NCBI RefSeq assembly: GCF_006715085.1
Contig: NZ_VFMM01000001.1
Coordinates: forward strand, 3,596,001 to 3,660,000
Source of the DNA: Kribbella jejuensis
GTDB taxonomy: Bacteria; Actinomycetota; Actinomycetes; Propionibacteriales; Kribbellaceae
Length of the DNA: 64,000 nt
Direction: 5' to 3'
The notes beneath the pieces are model-generated. The model ran no database searches, was not told the DNA's origin, and saw nothing but the letters and a program-made list of their open reading frames with translations. Positions within the stretch are counted from its first letter, which is position 1; every line of letters begins with the position of its first letter. Position numbers and translations under genes: made by a program. Shown here one piece after another: positions 43,086 to 52,720 of this stretch.

Positions 43086-46000
43086 TTAGTTGCGGTGGAT
43101 GGTGAAGGTTGTAGTGGCGTTTTGGATGTCGGTGGTGTTGTTGGTGAGGGTCAGGTTGGTGAAGGTGACCTCGCCGCGGGCGGGGCCTTGGTTGGGTTCG
43201 GGGAGTTCGTTGGCCCAGATGGCGAAGCCGGACTTGGAGTCGAAGGCGTCGCCGGACTTGTGGGCTCCGGTGACGGTGGTGTTGGTGAAGATCGTGTCGG
43301 CGATCGGGAACTGCGGACTGCCGTTGACGTAGTTGGTCTGGAACATGATTCCGGAGTACGTCGGATCGACGATGTCGAGGTCGTTCACCCGGATGCCTTG
43401 GAAGATCTTCGACGCCGAGAAGACCCACACCGCGGGGAACGTCTGGTTGCCCCAGAAATGCCCGCCGGAGCGGACCACCGACGCGTTCTGGAACTGGGTC
43501 GGGGGTGTCGCGCCGAAACCGTTCATCGGGATGCCGAAGTCCAGCGAGCTGATCGTGATCCCCGGGTACGTCAGCATGTCCGCCGCGTAGAGGTTCCGGA
43601 AGACGTTGTTCGTCCCGCCGTACACCGCGAACCCGGCGGCCCGCCAGGTCAGCATCGCGGACAGGTTCTCGAAGACGTTGTCCCGCACTTCGCCGCCACC
43701 GTTGTCCGTGGCGTTGAACAGCGCGAAGCTGTCGTCACCGGTGGAGCGTGCCTCGTTGTTGCTGACGGTGTTCCCGGCCGACCCGTTCGTCATGTTGATG
43801 CCGTCGGCAAACGTGTCGCGGATCCGGGAGTTCTTGATCGTCGACGTGTCGGTGTTCGAACCCCAGTACAGGCAGACCGTGTGCTCGACCCAGATGTTGT
43901 CGATGGTCATGTTCGTGGTCCCGGAGAAGTCGAACACCTTCCCCGGCCCGTCGATCCGCGACGTGTAGTTCCCGAAGTACGCGAATCCGCTGAACGTCGA
44001 CCCGTTCGCCGACGCCTCGGACCGGAAACCGATGTCGGTGTTCTCCTGCGTGTCCGGCGCGTGGAACCGGGTGAACCACGGCCCGGCTCCGACCACCTTC
44101 ACCGCCTTCCCGTACACCTGGAACTTCGACGACGTCTGGTAGTCGCCCGGCGGCAGGTAGACACCCTGCAGCGTGCCGTCCTGACGCACCTTGTCGAGCG
44201 CGTTCTGCACGTCCGGCTGCGTGAACCCGGCCGGCGTCACGAACCCCGCACCGGGATTCGGGACCACAACAGCCGCCTCGGTGTCGACGAAGTCGATCGA
44301 GTATGTCGTACCGTTCGACGGGTCCTTCTGCAGCCGGATCTTCGTCCCGGCGGGGTACGTCTGGTCGAGCATCAGGTTCGCTTCGTCGTAGATGTGCCGC
44401 GCCGGTCCCGATCCGGGCGAGTTGTTCGGCGATGCCTCGGCGCCGTACAACCAGGCGTACTTCGAGGTCAGCGGCAACGTCTTCGCGAAGGTCCCGTTCA
44501 CGTACACACTCAGCGTCGACGACTGCCCACCTCCGCCCGCGGAATCCGGGATCGAGAACCGCGTGACGAGGGTGTTCGTCGCCGCGCGCGTGGTGAACTC
44601 GACGTACGCGCCGTTGCTGTTCAGCGTCACCGCGCGCCGCCCGGACGCCTCGCCGGCCAGGTCGCCGATCGTCCGGTTCGGCCCGATCACGGTCGCGCCG
44701 CCACCGACCGCGGCGTCCTCGGCCTCGAGGTGGTCGTACGGCATGTTCGCGCCACGGCCGACGAAGAACGGCCGCTCGCTCGTGTTGTTGGTCCGCTTCA
44801 CCGGGAGTTCGTTGGCGTCGTCCGCCAGTACGACGCGCACCGTGTACCGCCCGTTCACAGCGGTCCAGTTGCCCAGAGCAACAGCCGGAGTGGTCGCGCC
44901 GGCCGCGATCGATCCGTTGTACGTGCCCGTCAGTGTCGTCACCACGGAACTACCGTTCAGCACCGTGAGCATGATCCCGTGCGTACCTGACGCCGACGCG
45001 ACACTGCCCTGGTTCTTCAAGGAAACCGAGAACGAGACGGAGTTTCCGGCGGACGGATTGCCCGGCGTCCAGTTGACTGCAGCGGCCACCAGGTCCGAGC
45101 TGGCGACCGGAGTGACGACGAGCGGACCGGCAGCGGTTGCCGTGTTGTTTCCGTCGTTCTGTTCGATGACGGTGTTGTCCTCGTCGACCTTCGCGCTCAA
45201 CGCGTACGAGCCCGCGTCCCGGGTCCCGATCGAGGCGCTGACCGTCGTGGAGGCGCCGGCCGCGAGCGCACCGACCGCCGCCGTACCGACCTTGGTGCTA
45301 CCGAGGTAGAAGTTCACAGCGGTCGCGCCTGAGCCCGCGTTGCCGCCGTTGGTCACCGTCGCCCGGACCGTGATCGCATCGGTTTCCACCGGCGACGTCG
45401 GTGTCCAGGAAACTCCGGAAAGCGTGAGATCCGGGTTCGGTGCCGGTACGCCGAGCACCTGCAGTTCGGCCACCTGCCCGGCCGGTGCGCCGGTGTTCCC
45501 GGTGAAGTTCAGCCGCACGTCGGCAACCCGCGCGCTGACCGGGATCGTGACCGAGTTGCCCGTCGCCGGATCGAACGAGTAGTTGGCCGGTCCCACAATC
45601 GTGGTGAACGTCGACGAGCTCTGTTCGCGTCCGAGGATCGAGAACGTCTGCGTCCGCGCACCCCAAGCCGGATCCGGGTTCAACCGCACGACGACCGAGC
45701 TGACGTCCGCGTTCGCACCGAGCTGGGTCGTCAGCGTCGCCGGGTTGGCGTTTCCTTCCCAGTACGTCGTCACGTCGCCGTCGTTCGCGTTGCCCGGAAC
45801 ATAGGTAAAACGTGTACCCGGACGCTGTGATCGGCTTGTGCAGGGCGAGATTGCTGCCCGGTCCGCCGCTGCCGTTCCTGGTCACGGTGTTGCTGTTCGG
45901 CGATTGGTTGCCCGCAGCATCCTTCGCGCGGACGTAGTACGACACCGACACGTTGGTCGGTTGGTTGTCGGTGTAGGTCAGCCCGGTGACGCTGGTCCGC

Positions 46001-46650
46001 AGCTGGCCGTTCGCGTAGACGTCGTACCCGGTGACGCCGACGTTGTCGGTCGACGCGTTCCAGGTGAGCTTGATCTGCCCGGCGCCGGGCTCGGTGTAGG
46101 CCAGGCTGCCCGGGGCGGTGGGAGCCTGGGTGTCACCGGTCGCCGGCCCGTACGCCTCGAGCTCGGACAGCTGTCCGGCGGGCCAGCCGGTGTTCGCCGT
46201 GATCCGGACCCGGACGTACCGCGTGGTCGCCGTACCGTAGTTGACGGTCACGGTGTTGCCCGGCGGGCTGAACGTGCGGGCTGCGGACGCGGACAGGTCG
46301 GTGAAGTTCTGCCCGTCGGTGCTGCCCTGGATCGCGAGCGTCTCGTCGCGGGCACCCCAGTTGACGGTCGGCAGTTTCAGTACGACCTGGTTGGTCGCGA
46401 CGGTCGACCCGAGATCGACCTGCACCCATTGCGGGAAGGCGTTGTTCGCGCTTTCCCAGTAGCTGCTCTGGTCGCCGTCGGTCACGTTCGCCGCGACATA
46501 GTTCTGCGTGACACTGCTGGCGGACGCCGGCTTGCCGGCCGCGAGATTGGCACCGGCCAGTCCGGCGGCGTGTGCTGGGGGGACGAGTGGTGCGGCAGCG
46601 AGACTCGCGGCCAGCAGGGCGGTCAGGAACCGCCATCGGGGTATGCGCAT
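43086..46650 (-). pseudogene. Secreted GH87-type alpha-1,3-glucanase, frameshifted
   Basis: The 5' reading frame starts at ATG 46650 behind AGGAGAGG, and the 3' frame ends at 43086; they join at a one-base slip in the A-run 45807-45810. Restored order: signal peptide (1-28, ending AHA), discoidin/F5-8C domain (about 30-167), fibronectin III (about 175-255), second discoidin domain containing the shift, two CARDB domains, a CBM35-like jelly roll (HLEAEDAAVGGG...), then a right-handed beta-helix. In the helix, ADGIN and TGDD place three aspartates at spacing 0, +23, +24, matching the catalytic acids of GH87 mutanases. The intact enzyme would attack alpha-1,3-glucan of fungal walls. As read, it is split. 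Confidence 0.8.
45807..45810 (-). other. Frameshift site in the glucanase gene
   Basis: Four A on the plus strand (TTTT in the gene, in ACG-TTTTACC). Removing one T restores GYTFTYVPGNANDGD continuous with the downstream discoidin half, so one extra base is the likely lesion or a sequencing error. Confidence 0.75.
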
Positions 46651-46781
46651 GGGAACCTCTCCTGGTGGGCGGAACAGGGGAAGAGTTCAAAACTTTCGCC
46701 GACTTGCTCATTTCTTGCGTTGCGTGTGGCTCATTGTTACGGCACCGGTCAGAAGGCGTCAACGGCTCGGGCACAACGAAA

Positions 46782-46812
46782 AGGGCCGGCCCGCGTCCCG
46801 CGAGCCGGCCCT
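46782..46812 (-). terminator. Terminator of actP
   Basis: AGGGCCGGC and GCCGGCCCT with an inner CGCG/CGCG pairing. On the minus strand it is followed by TTTTCGTTG. It lies 15 bp beyond the actP stop and separates it from the glucanase promoter. Confidence 0.75.
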
Positions 46813-46826
46813 CGAGTGGTACTTCG

Positions 46827-48479
46827 TCAGTGCTTGGCGGCACCCTCCGCGCCCGCGCCGGTGAACGCCCGGACGGTCAATTCGCTGTACCGCGACTCGC
46901 TCGACTTGTCCCTGCCGAGGTACGTACCGAGCACGCCGAACAGGAAGCCCAGCGGGATCGACACGATGCCCGGGTTCGACAGCGGGAACCAGTGGAAGTC
47001 CGCGCCGGTGATCATCGATTTCTCACCGTTGCCCGACACCACCGGCGAGAAGATCACCAGCACGACCGCCGAGATCAGGCCGCCGTAGATGCTCCACACC
47101 GCGCCCGAGGTGTTGAACCGCTTCCAGAACAGGTTGAACAGCAGCGCCGGAAGGTTCGCCGAGGCCGCGACCGCGAACGCCAGCGCGACCAGGAACGCGA
47201 TGTTCAGCTTCTGCGCCGGGATCGCCAGCGCGATCGCCACCGCACCGATCCCGATCGCCGCGAACCGCGCCACCCGCAGCTCCTGCTTCTCGGTCGGCTT
47301 CTGCTTCGCGATGACGTTCGCGTACAGATCGTGGGCGAACGACGACGCCGACGTCAGCGTCAGGCCCGCGACCACTGCGAGGATCGTCGCGAACGCGACC
47401 GCCGCGATCAGCGCCAGCAGGATCGCCCCGCCGAGCGACCCGGCGCCACCGCCGACGGACTCGGCCAGCAGCGGCGAGGCCACGTTGCCCTTGGACTCCG
47501 CCACCGCCGATCCCTTGCCGGTGCTCAGCAGGGCCGCCGCGCCGAACCCGAGGGCCAGCGTCATCAGGTAGAACACGCCGATCAGGCCGATCGCCCACTG
47601 CACCGAGCGCCGCGCGGAGCGGGAGTCCGGCACGGTGTAGAAGCGGATCAGGATGTGCGGGAGTCCCGCCGTACCGAGGACCAGCGCGAGGCCGAGGGAC
47701 AGGAAGTCGATCTGGCCGGTCAGGTCCTTGCCGTACAGCAGACCCGGCTGCAGGAACGATTCGCCCTTGCCGGACTTCGACGCCGCCGAGCCGAGCAGCT
47801 CGGAGATGTTGAAGTGAAACTTCAGCAGCACCAGGAACGTGATCACGACCGTACCGGCCATCAGCAGCACGGCCTTCACGATCTGCACCCAGGTGGTGCC
47901 CTTCATACCGCCGATCGTCACGTAGATGATCATCAGCGCGCCGACCAGGATGATCACGGCCGCCTTCAGGCCCTCGTTCTTCACCCCGAGCAGCAGCCCG
48001 ACCAGCGAACCGGCACCGACCATCTGGGCCAGCAGGTAGAAGATCGAGACCACGATCGTCGAGGTCGCGGCCGCGGTCCGGACCGGCTTCTGCTTCATCC
48101 GGAACGCCAGTTGGTCGGCCATCGTGAAGCGGCCCGAGTTCCGCAGCAGTTCGGCGACCAGGAGCAGCGCGACCAGCCAGGCGACCAGGAAGCCGATCGA
48201 GTACAGGAAACCGTCGTACCCGTAGAGCGCGATCTGGCCGGAGATGCCGAGGAACGACGCCGCGGACATGTAGTCGCCGGCGACGGCGAGGCCGTTCTGC
48301 GCGCCGCTGAACGAGCGGCCGCCGGCGTAGTAGTCGGCCGCGGTCTTGTTCTGCCGCGACGCCCACCAGGTGATGTACAGCGTCACGGCAACGACCGCGG
48401 TGAACAGGGAGATGGTCAGCGCCCGGTTCCCCGGTTCTGCTGCCAACGGAAAGGTCAACGGGACGAGCAGGGGGTTCAC
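46827..48479 (-). CDS. actP: Cation/acetate symporter ActP
   Basis: A 550-aa sodium:solute symporter family protein with about 13 transmembrane helices. ActP signatures: WWASRQNKTAADYYAGGRSFSGAQNGLAVAGDYMSAASFLGI, GMKGTTWVQIVKAVLL, GTAGLPHILIRFYTVPDSRSARRSV and ANLPALLFNLFWKRFNTSG. It takes up acetate (and short acids) with a cation. The GTG at 48479 overlaps the stop of the DUF485 gene (GTGA), the standard yjcH-actP pairing. Longer in-frame readings start inside the partner gene and are rejected. It would feed the acetyl-CoA synthetase encoded at 31983. Confidence 0.95.
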   Translation of the reverse strand: MNPLLVPLTFPLAAEPGNRALTISLFTAVVAVTLYITWWASRQNKTAADYYAGGRSFSGAQNGLAVAGDYMSAASFLGISGQIALYGYDGFLYSIGFLVAWLVALLLVAELLRNSGRFTMADQLAFRMKQKPVRTAAATSTIVVSIFYLLAQMVGAGSLVGLLLGVKNEGLKAAVIILVGALMIIYVTIGGMKGTTWVQIVKAVLLMAGTVVITFLVLLKFHFNISELLGSAASKSGKGESFLQPGLLYGKDLTGQIDFLSLGLALVLGTAGLPHILIRFYTVPDSRSARRSVQWAIGLIGVFYLMTLALGFGAAALLSTGKGSAVAESKGNVASPLLAESVGGGAGSLGGAILLALIAAVAFATILAVVAGLTLTSASSFAHDLYANVIAKQKPTEKQELRVARFAAIGIGAVAIALAIPAQKLNIAFLVALAFAVAASANLPALLFNLFWKRFNTSGAVWSIYGGLISAVVLVIFSPVVSGNGEKSMITGADFHWFPLSNPGIVSIPLGFLFGVLGTYLGRDKSSESRYSELTVRAFTGAGAEGAAKH

Positions 48480-48817
48480 CGGCGACGCTCCCTCTTGTAC
48501 TTGGCGTTCAGGCCGTGCGCCAGCGGATCGAGCCTGCGGTTGGCGAACCGGCCGTACAGCGCCGCGATCACGAACGTCGACACGAACTGCAGCAGGCCGA
48601 AGATCAGCGCCACGTTCACATGGCCGATCACCTTGTGGCTCATGAAGCCGCGCGCCCAGTTGTTGCAGGCGACGTACGCCAGGTACCACGCCATGAAGGC
48701 GATCGTCCACGGTACGACGAAGTTCTTGTAGCGCCGTTTCAGCTCGGTGAAGTCGGCCGCGTCGTGCACCGCCTGATAGGCGCGGGCGTCACGCTCGCGC
48801 ACCATCTCCTCGCTCAT
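48476..48817 (-). CDS. DUF485 membrane protein (YjcH-like)
   Basis: A 113-aa protein with two transmembrane helices (about 34-55 and 68-91): ADFTELKRRYKNFVVPWTIAFMAWYLAYVACNNWARGFMSHKVIGHVNVALIFGLLQFVSTFVIAALYGRFANRRLDPLA. This is the DUF485 family, encoded immediately before ActP in most bacteria and presumed to be its accessory subunit. The ATG at 48817 follows AAGGGGAA. The 80 bp upstream (48818-48898) hold only the promoter. Confidence 0.92.
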   Translation of the reverse strand: MSEEMVRERDARAYQAVHDAADFTELKRRYKNFVVPWTIAFMAWYLAYVACNNWARGFMSHKVIGHVNVALIFGLLQFVSTFVIAALYGRFANRRLDPLAHGLNAKYKRERRR

Positions 48818-48898
48818 GAGTTCCCCTTTGAACGGACTCGAACCAGGTGCACGTTAGCCGCAAGTCGCGCGTTTGTGACCTACCGCAACCAAAAAGTT

Positions 48899-49723
48899 CT
48901 AAAGGTGCGGCGCGACCGGGCCGTCCATGGTGCGGCGGTAGTTGGCGAATTCGCTCGGGTGGGCGCGGAAGCAGTCCGTCAGGTACGGCATCCGTAGCGG
49001 CTCCGGCGGGCGGGCGGTGTGGTCGTAGATCAGGTCGATCTGCTCCAGGACCTGGTCGCGCCGCGACTCCTTGAGCACGGCGACCCGCGAGTGCGACTGG
49101 GCCAGCTGCCGCAGGCCGCCGCGGTCCAGGTCGTGCCAGTGCCGGAACCGGGCCTGCTCGATCATCGTGAACAGGTTCGACTGCTCCAGGATCGGCAGCG
49201 GCTCGAACCGGTCGCTGCCGCCGAAGCCGTCGCCCTGCACCGCCTGCCAGATCCTGCGGACCCACGGAACCACCGTGTCCGCGTTGTTCCAGAGCAGGCC
49301 GAGGACGCCGTTCGGCCGCAGTACCCGGGCGATCTCCGGCAGCGCGCGGGCGTGGTCGAACCAGTGGAACGCCTGCCCGATGATCACCGCGTCCACCGAC
49401 GCGTGCGCCAGCGGGATCGACTCGGCCGCGCCGATCATCGTGTCGATCCCGGTCCGGCGTCGGCAGACCTCGAGCATCTCCGGTGACGGGTCGACGGCGA
49501 TCACGTGGTGACCGAGCCCGGCGGCGACCGCGGCGAGCTTGCCGGTACCGGCCCCGAGGTCGAGCACCTGCAGCCCGCGGCCCGGGCCGAGGATCCAGCT
49601 CAGCGCCTCGACCGGGAACGTCGGCCGGCCCACCTCGTACGCCGCCGCGACGGCGCCGAAGGACTTGGCCCGCGCGGCGTCGACTGGTGCGGCGGAGTCT
49701 CCGGCCGGATCGTTGGTGGTCAT
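48899..49723 (-). CDS. Class I SAM-dependent methyltransferase
   Basis: A 274-aa protein from ATG MTTNDPAGDS (49723). Motif I is VLDLGAGTGKLAAVAA, the acidic loop is VIAVDPSPEMLEVC, motif IV is VDAVIIGQAFHWFDHARALPEIARVLRPNGVLGLLWN. The HWFD pattern is that of the UbiE/Methyltransf_11 group (Crg1/Tam-like). The acceptor is unknown. It lies 38 bp downstream of the cytidylyltransferase gene in the same direction, so it could be the last gene of the surface-glycan operon, modifying the sugar or its carrier (inference). Confidence 0.87.
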   Translation of the reverse strand: MTTNDPAGDSAAPVDAARAKSFGAVAAAYEVGRPTFPVEALSWILGPGRGLQVLDLGAGTGKLAAVAAGLGHHVIAVDPSPEMLEVCRRRTGIDTMIGAAESIPLAHASVDAVIIGQAFHWFDHARALPEIARVLRPNGVLGLLWNNADTVVPWVRRIWQAVQGDGFGGSDRFEPLPILEQSNLFTMIEQARFRHWHDLDRGGLRQLAQSHSRVAVLKESRRDQVLEQIDLIYDHTARPPEPLRMPYLTDCFRAHPSEFANYRRTMDGPVAPHL

Positions 49724-49761
49724 CACGGGCAATTCTGCCGTAGCTCCGCGCCGGAAACCTG

Positions 49762-50499
49762 CTACTCGCCGAGTTTCTTCTGCTCGATGTGTGCGTTGAG
49801 CGTGGCCAGTTCGGGGTGTTCGTCCAGAATCTTGACCAGCTGGGCGCAGTTCAGCTGGTCGGCGTCGAAGTTCTCGAAGAGGACGTCGAGCAACTTCCAG
49901 TCGTCCGGGGTGTCGAGTGTCAGCCGGTACTGCGATCCTCCGCCGGACCAGGGCAGGTTCAGCAACCGCATCTCGCCGGACCGGTTCTGGTGCAGGTACG
50001 ACGTGACATGCTCGCGGTCCGCCGTGAGCGTGGCGTTCTGCTCCGCGTCGTACAACCGGGCCGCGGAGAAGATCTCGAAGTCCATGCCGCGCGGGTAGGT
50101 CCGCTCCAGACAGTTCGAGATGTACAGGTCCGGGTCGTTCTCGGCCCGCCAGCGATCGACGCCCGCGGCAACGATCTCGGGATCGATCAGCGGACAGTCG
50201 GAGGTGACCCGGACGATGCCGTCCAGGTCGTGCTCGCGCGCCGCGCCGGCGAACCGGCTGAGGACGTCGTCCTCGCTGCCGCGGAACACCGGGAAACCGT
50301 CCTCGGTGCAGAGCTGGACGACGAGGTCGTCGTTGAAGTTCGTCGTGGTCGCGACGATCACCGGCAGCCCGGTGCGGGCCAGCCGGTCCAGGTGGTGTTC
50401 CAGGTACGACCGGCCGGAAACCGTCAGCAGGACCTTGGCCGGCAGCCGCGTACTCGTCACGCGTACCTGCGTGATGATGCCGATCTTCAGTCGTTCCAT
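49762..50499 (-). CDS. Cytidylyltransferase, SpsF/PseF-like
   Basis: A 245-aa nucleotidyltransferase: IGIITQVRVTSTRLPAKVLLTVSGRSYLEHHLDRL has the R-x3-TRLPxK signature of CMP-sugar synthetases of the SpsF type, and DGIVRVTSDCPLIDPEIV the metal-binding DCPLIDP. LTLDTPDDWKLLDVLFE is also typical. It should activate a nonulosonic acid as CMP-sugar. The start overlaps the end of the HGW gene by 13 bp. With PseB, PseC and PseG in the same locus, CMP-pseudaminic acid or a relative is the expected product; B. subtilis SpsF has the same role in the sps operon. Confidence 0.85.
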   Translation of the reverse strand: MERLKIGIITQVRVTSTRLPAKVLLTVSGRSYLEHHLDRLARTGLPVIVATTTNFNDDLVVQLCTEDGFPVFRGSEDDVLSRFAGAAREHDLDGIVRVTSDCPLIDPEIVAAGVDRWRAENDPDLYISNCLERTYPRGMDFEIFSAARLYDAEQNATLTADREHVTSYLHQNRSGEMRLLNLPWSGGGSQYRLTLDTPDDWKLLDVLFENFDADQLNCAQLVKILDEHPELATLNAHIEQKKLGE

Positions 50500-51302
50500 C
50501 GGAACATCTCCCGGATTTCTGCGGGTCCGGCGACGTGGTCGACGCCCAGTTCGGTGTCGGTGAACTCACGGGCGACGTCGGCCGGTACGTACGGCTGGTC
50601 CATCTCCGGCCACAAGCGCTTGATCCGCGCCTGACCGCCGAACGACGGGTGCTCGTTCTCGAGCACCATGGGATCACCGTAGACCCCCGGCTGCAGGCCG
50701 AGCGAGGCGCCGTACAGCACGGCCGAGCTGAGCCGGTTGGAGGCGACCCGCCGGTGGCGGCGCAGTTCCTTCAGCTGTTTGACCAGGAACTTCGCATCGG
50801 TACGGCGCCAGTGCAGGCCGCGGTAGCCGTGGGTGATGACCCGGAAACCGGCGTCCTTGTAGACGTTGCGGATCGCGGGCTTCTCGTACTCGTTCCAGTA
50901 CAGGCAGACCGTCACCGGGCCGGTCTCGTGCTCGTTGATCGAGGCAACGATCCGGCCGTGGTCGCCGAGTACGTGCTGGCCCTCCCAACCGTGGAACGGA
51001 TAGAAAATGGTGCCCTGGGCCCGTTTGTCCGGGACCGCCAGCTCAGGGTGGGTCTTCAGCAGATACAGCCAGACGGAGCCGATCACCGAGTAGTTGCGCA
51101 GCCCGAGCGCGTGCCCGCGGCGGCGGACGCTGTCGGACCAGACGAACTTCGGTACGCCGGGGGCGAAGTTCGTGCCGTACGCGAACCCGTCGAGGATGTT
51201 CCAGCCGTGCTGCAGGTACCCCCAGATCCGCGGCGGCTTCGCGAGTCCGGCGTAGGTCGCCATGATGTTGGCGTGCCCGTAGAAGTGGTTGGCGTGGTGC
51301 AT
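50487..51302 (-). CDS. 'HGW' surface-glycan protein, copy 1
   Basis: A 271-aa cytoplasmic protein of no family I can name. Hallmarks: MHHANHFYGHANIM at the start, IWGYLQHGWNI (residues about 26-36), FVWSDSVRRRGHALGLRNYSVIGSVWLYLL, FHGWEGQHVLGDHGRI, GPVTVCLYWNEYEKP, DAGFRVITHG, KELRRHRRVASNRLSSAVLYGASLG and VYGDPM. About half of all positions are identical to the gene at 62063. The HG motifs and the 'same-site' IGxxxLYL helix recall GT-B transferases of sialic-acid and CDP-glycerol type, but this is only a guess. Its ATG overlaps the stop of the Rossmann-like gene by one base. Confidence 0.75.
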   Translation of the reverse strand: MHHANHFYGHANIMATYAGLAKPPRIWGYLQHGWNILDGFAYGTNFAPGVPKFVWSDSVRRRGHALGLRNYSVIGSVWLYLLKTHPELAVPDKRAQGTIFYPFHGWEGQHVLGDHGRIVASINEHETGPVTVCLYWNEYEKPAIRNVYKDAGFRVITHGYRGLHWRRTDAKFLVKQLKELRRHRRVASNRLSSAVLYGASLGLQPGVYGDPMVLENEHPSFGGQARIKRLWPEMDQPYVPADVAREFTDTELGVDHVAGPAEIREMFRWND

Positions 51303-52720
51303 CAGCGGCGTACCTTCGTCAGTACGCGCTTCAAGCGCCGGCGGATCACTCGCGCCGGGTTCAGCACGGCGTGTCCGATCCGGTACGGGCGTGACCGGCG
51401 GATGCCGCTGACGGTCCCTTCGAAGAGGATCGCGCGCGCACTAGCATCCGCGAGCTCGTCCGCCAGCCGCGCGATCGTTCGCAGTTGCTCGGCCGAACCC
51501 CGCGGCCGGATCACCTCGTCCGGCGAGAACTCCTGCTCCGGCACGGTGATCCCTGCCATCGCCGCCAGCCGCGCCGTCAACGCCTGCGGATCAGCCGCCG
51601 CCGGCCATGGTTGCCGACAGCCACTTTCCAACACCCGCACCGCGAACCGCCGAAGATGCTCGACAACATCCAACTCTTGAGCCGCCCCGAACAGCCGGTA
51701 CGAGCCTCCGTCCACGATCACGTTGTCCGGGGAACCCGCGCCGCCCGTGCGCAACCAAGCCACATACGAAGGAATCACCCTGCGCAACTCCGCCTGATCG
51801 TCACAGCGCAGGGCCAGCATCAGGTGTTCCTCCAAGAGGACACCTTCGCCACCGGGTACGACGTCCTCCGGCAGTACTGGCGGCGCCTCCGCACCGACGA
51901 CGACGTACCAAGCCGGCGCCAACTCGAACGCAAGCCCCGCGTCGGCCGCATCCATCACCACCCGGTACGGGTCCATCAGCACCGGCCCAGCGTTGCGCGA
52001 GGCAACAGCCCGCGCGGCAACCACCGCGGCGAACCCGTCCACCTCCGTCAACGCCACCTCGGCCTGCACCAACGAGGGAAACACCGCGTACGTCTGCGCG
52101 ACGGTCAGACCCGCGCCTTCAACTGCCACCAGCACCCGCTTGAAGCCGGCCGGTGCCCGGTCCCCGACGTCCCGCCCCCAGTCCTCGTCCCGCGGAAGCG
52201 CCGCACCGATCTCCGGCTGCACCAACCGCTCGAACCCGAACGCGTTCGCGGCCCCCAACAGCACCGTCCCGCCAGGACTGAGCAGACCAACGAGCCGCTG
52301 AAGGCTGTCCGCCCAGCTGAAGCCGGTTGTGTCGGGTCCGACGAGGCGCTCGAGCCCGTCCAACGCCACAACCACGTCGTACCCACTGCCGGTCTTCTCG
52401 TCCACCGCGAAGCGGTCGATCGAACCGCAGAAGACCTCGCCCTTCGACAACTCGAGGAGCTCGGCCAGTTCTTCGGCGTCGGGAGCTGAGCGGACCACGA
52501 GGTCGACTGAGGCGACTTGGGAGGCGACCAGTGCGACCAGGTCGGCGGCGTGCGGGCCGGCGAGGAGGACTGTGTGGTCGGGTTTCAACGTGGCGCTCAG
52601 CAGGGCCGCGGCGGCAGGCCCGGACACCGCGGGACGGCCGTCGCCGGGGTGCAGGTCGGACCAGTTGAGCAGTTCGCCACCGACCAGGTTCGATCGGGTC
52701 ACATCCGTCACGCTATCCAA
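51302..52720 (-). CDS. Rossmann-like surface-glycan protein, copy 1
   Basis: A 472-aa protein. Residues about 45-170 read like a class I methyltransferase or Rossmann fold: HTVLLAGPHAADLVALVASQVASVDLVVRSAPDAEELAEL, YDVVVALDGLERLVG and LLSPGGTVLLGAANAFGFERL. No clear SAM G-x-G-x-G is present. The C-terminus is very basic (RPYRIGHAVLNPARVIRRRLKRVLTKVRR). It is similar to the partial gene at 62895. The annotated start is a TTG at 52720, overlapping pseC by 8 bp; a GTG at 52711 is equally likely. It is coupled to HGW copy 1 downstream. Function unknown. Confidence 0.7.
   Translation of the reverse strand: MDSVTDVTRSNLVGGELLNWSDLHPGDGRPAVSGPAAAALLSATLKPDHTVLLAGPHAADLVALVASQVASVDLVVRSAPDAEELAELLELSKGEVFCGSIDRFAVDEKTGSGYDVVVALDGLERLVGPDTTGFSWADSLQRLVGLLSPGGTVLLGAANAFGFERLVQPEIGAALPRDEDWGRDVGDRAPAGFKRVLVAVEGAGLTVAQTYAVFPSLVQAEVALTEVDGFAAVVAARAVASRNAGPVLMDPYRVVMDAADAGLAFELAPAWYVVVGAEAPPVLPEDVVPGGEGVLLEEHLMLALRCDDQAELRRVIPSYVAWLRTGGAGSPDNVIVDGGSYRLFGAAQELDVVEHLRRFAVRVLESGCRQPWPAAADPQALTARLAAMAGITVPEQEFSPDEVIRPRGSAEQLRTIARLADELADASARAILFEGTVSGIRRSRPYRIGHAVLNPARVIRRRLKRVLTKVRR

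Noticed and set aside
43086-46650. Programmed frameshifting in the glucanase gene
   Set aside because: The run is only four T in the gene, there is no slippery heptamer followed by a strong structure, and secreted glucanases are not known to use it; a mutation or read error is simpler.
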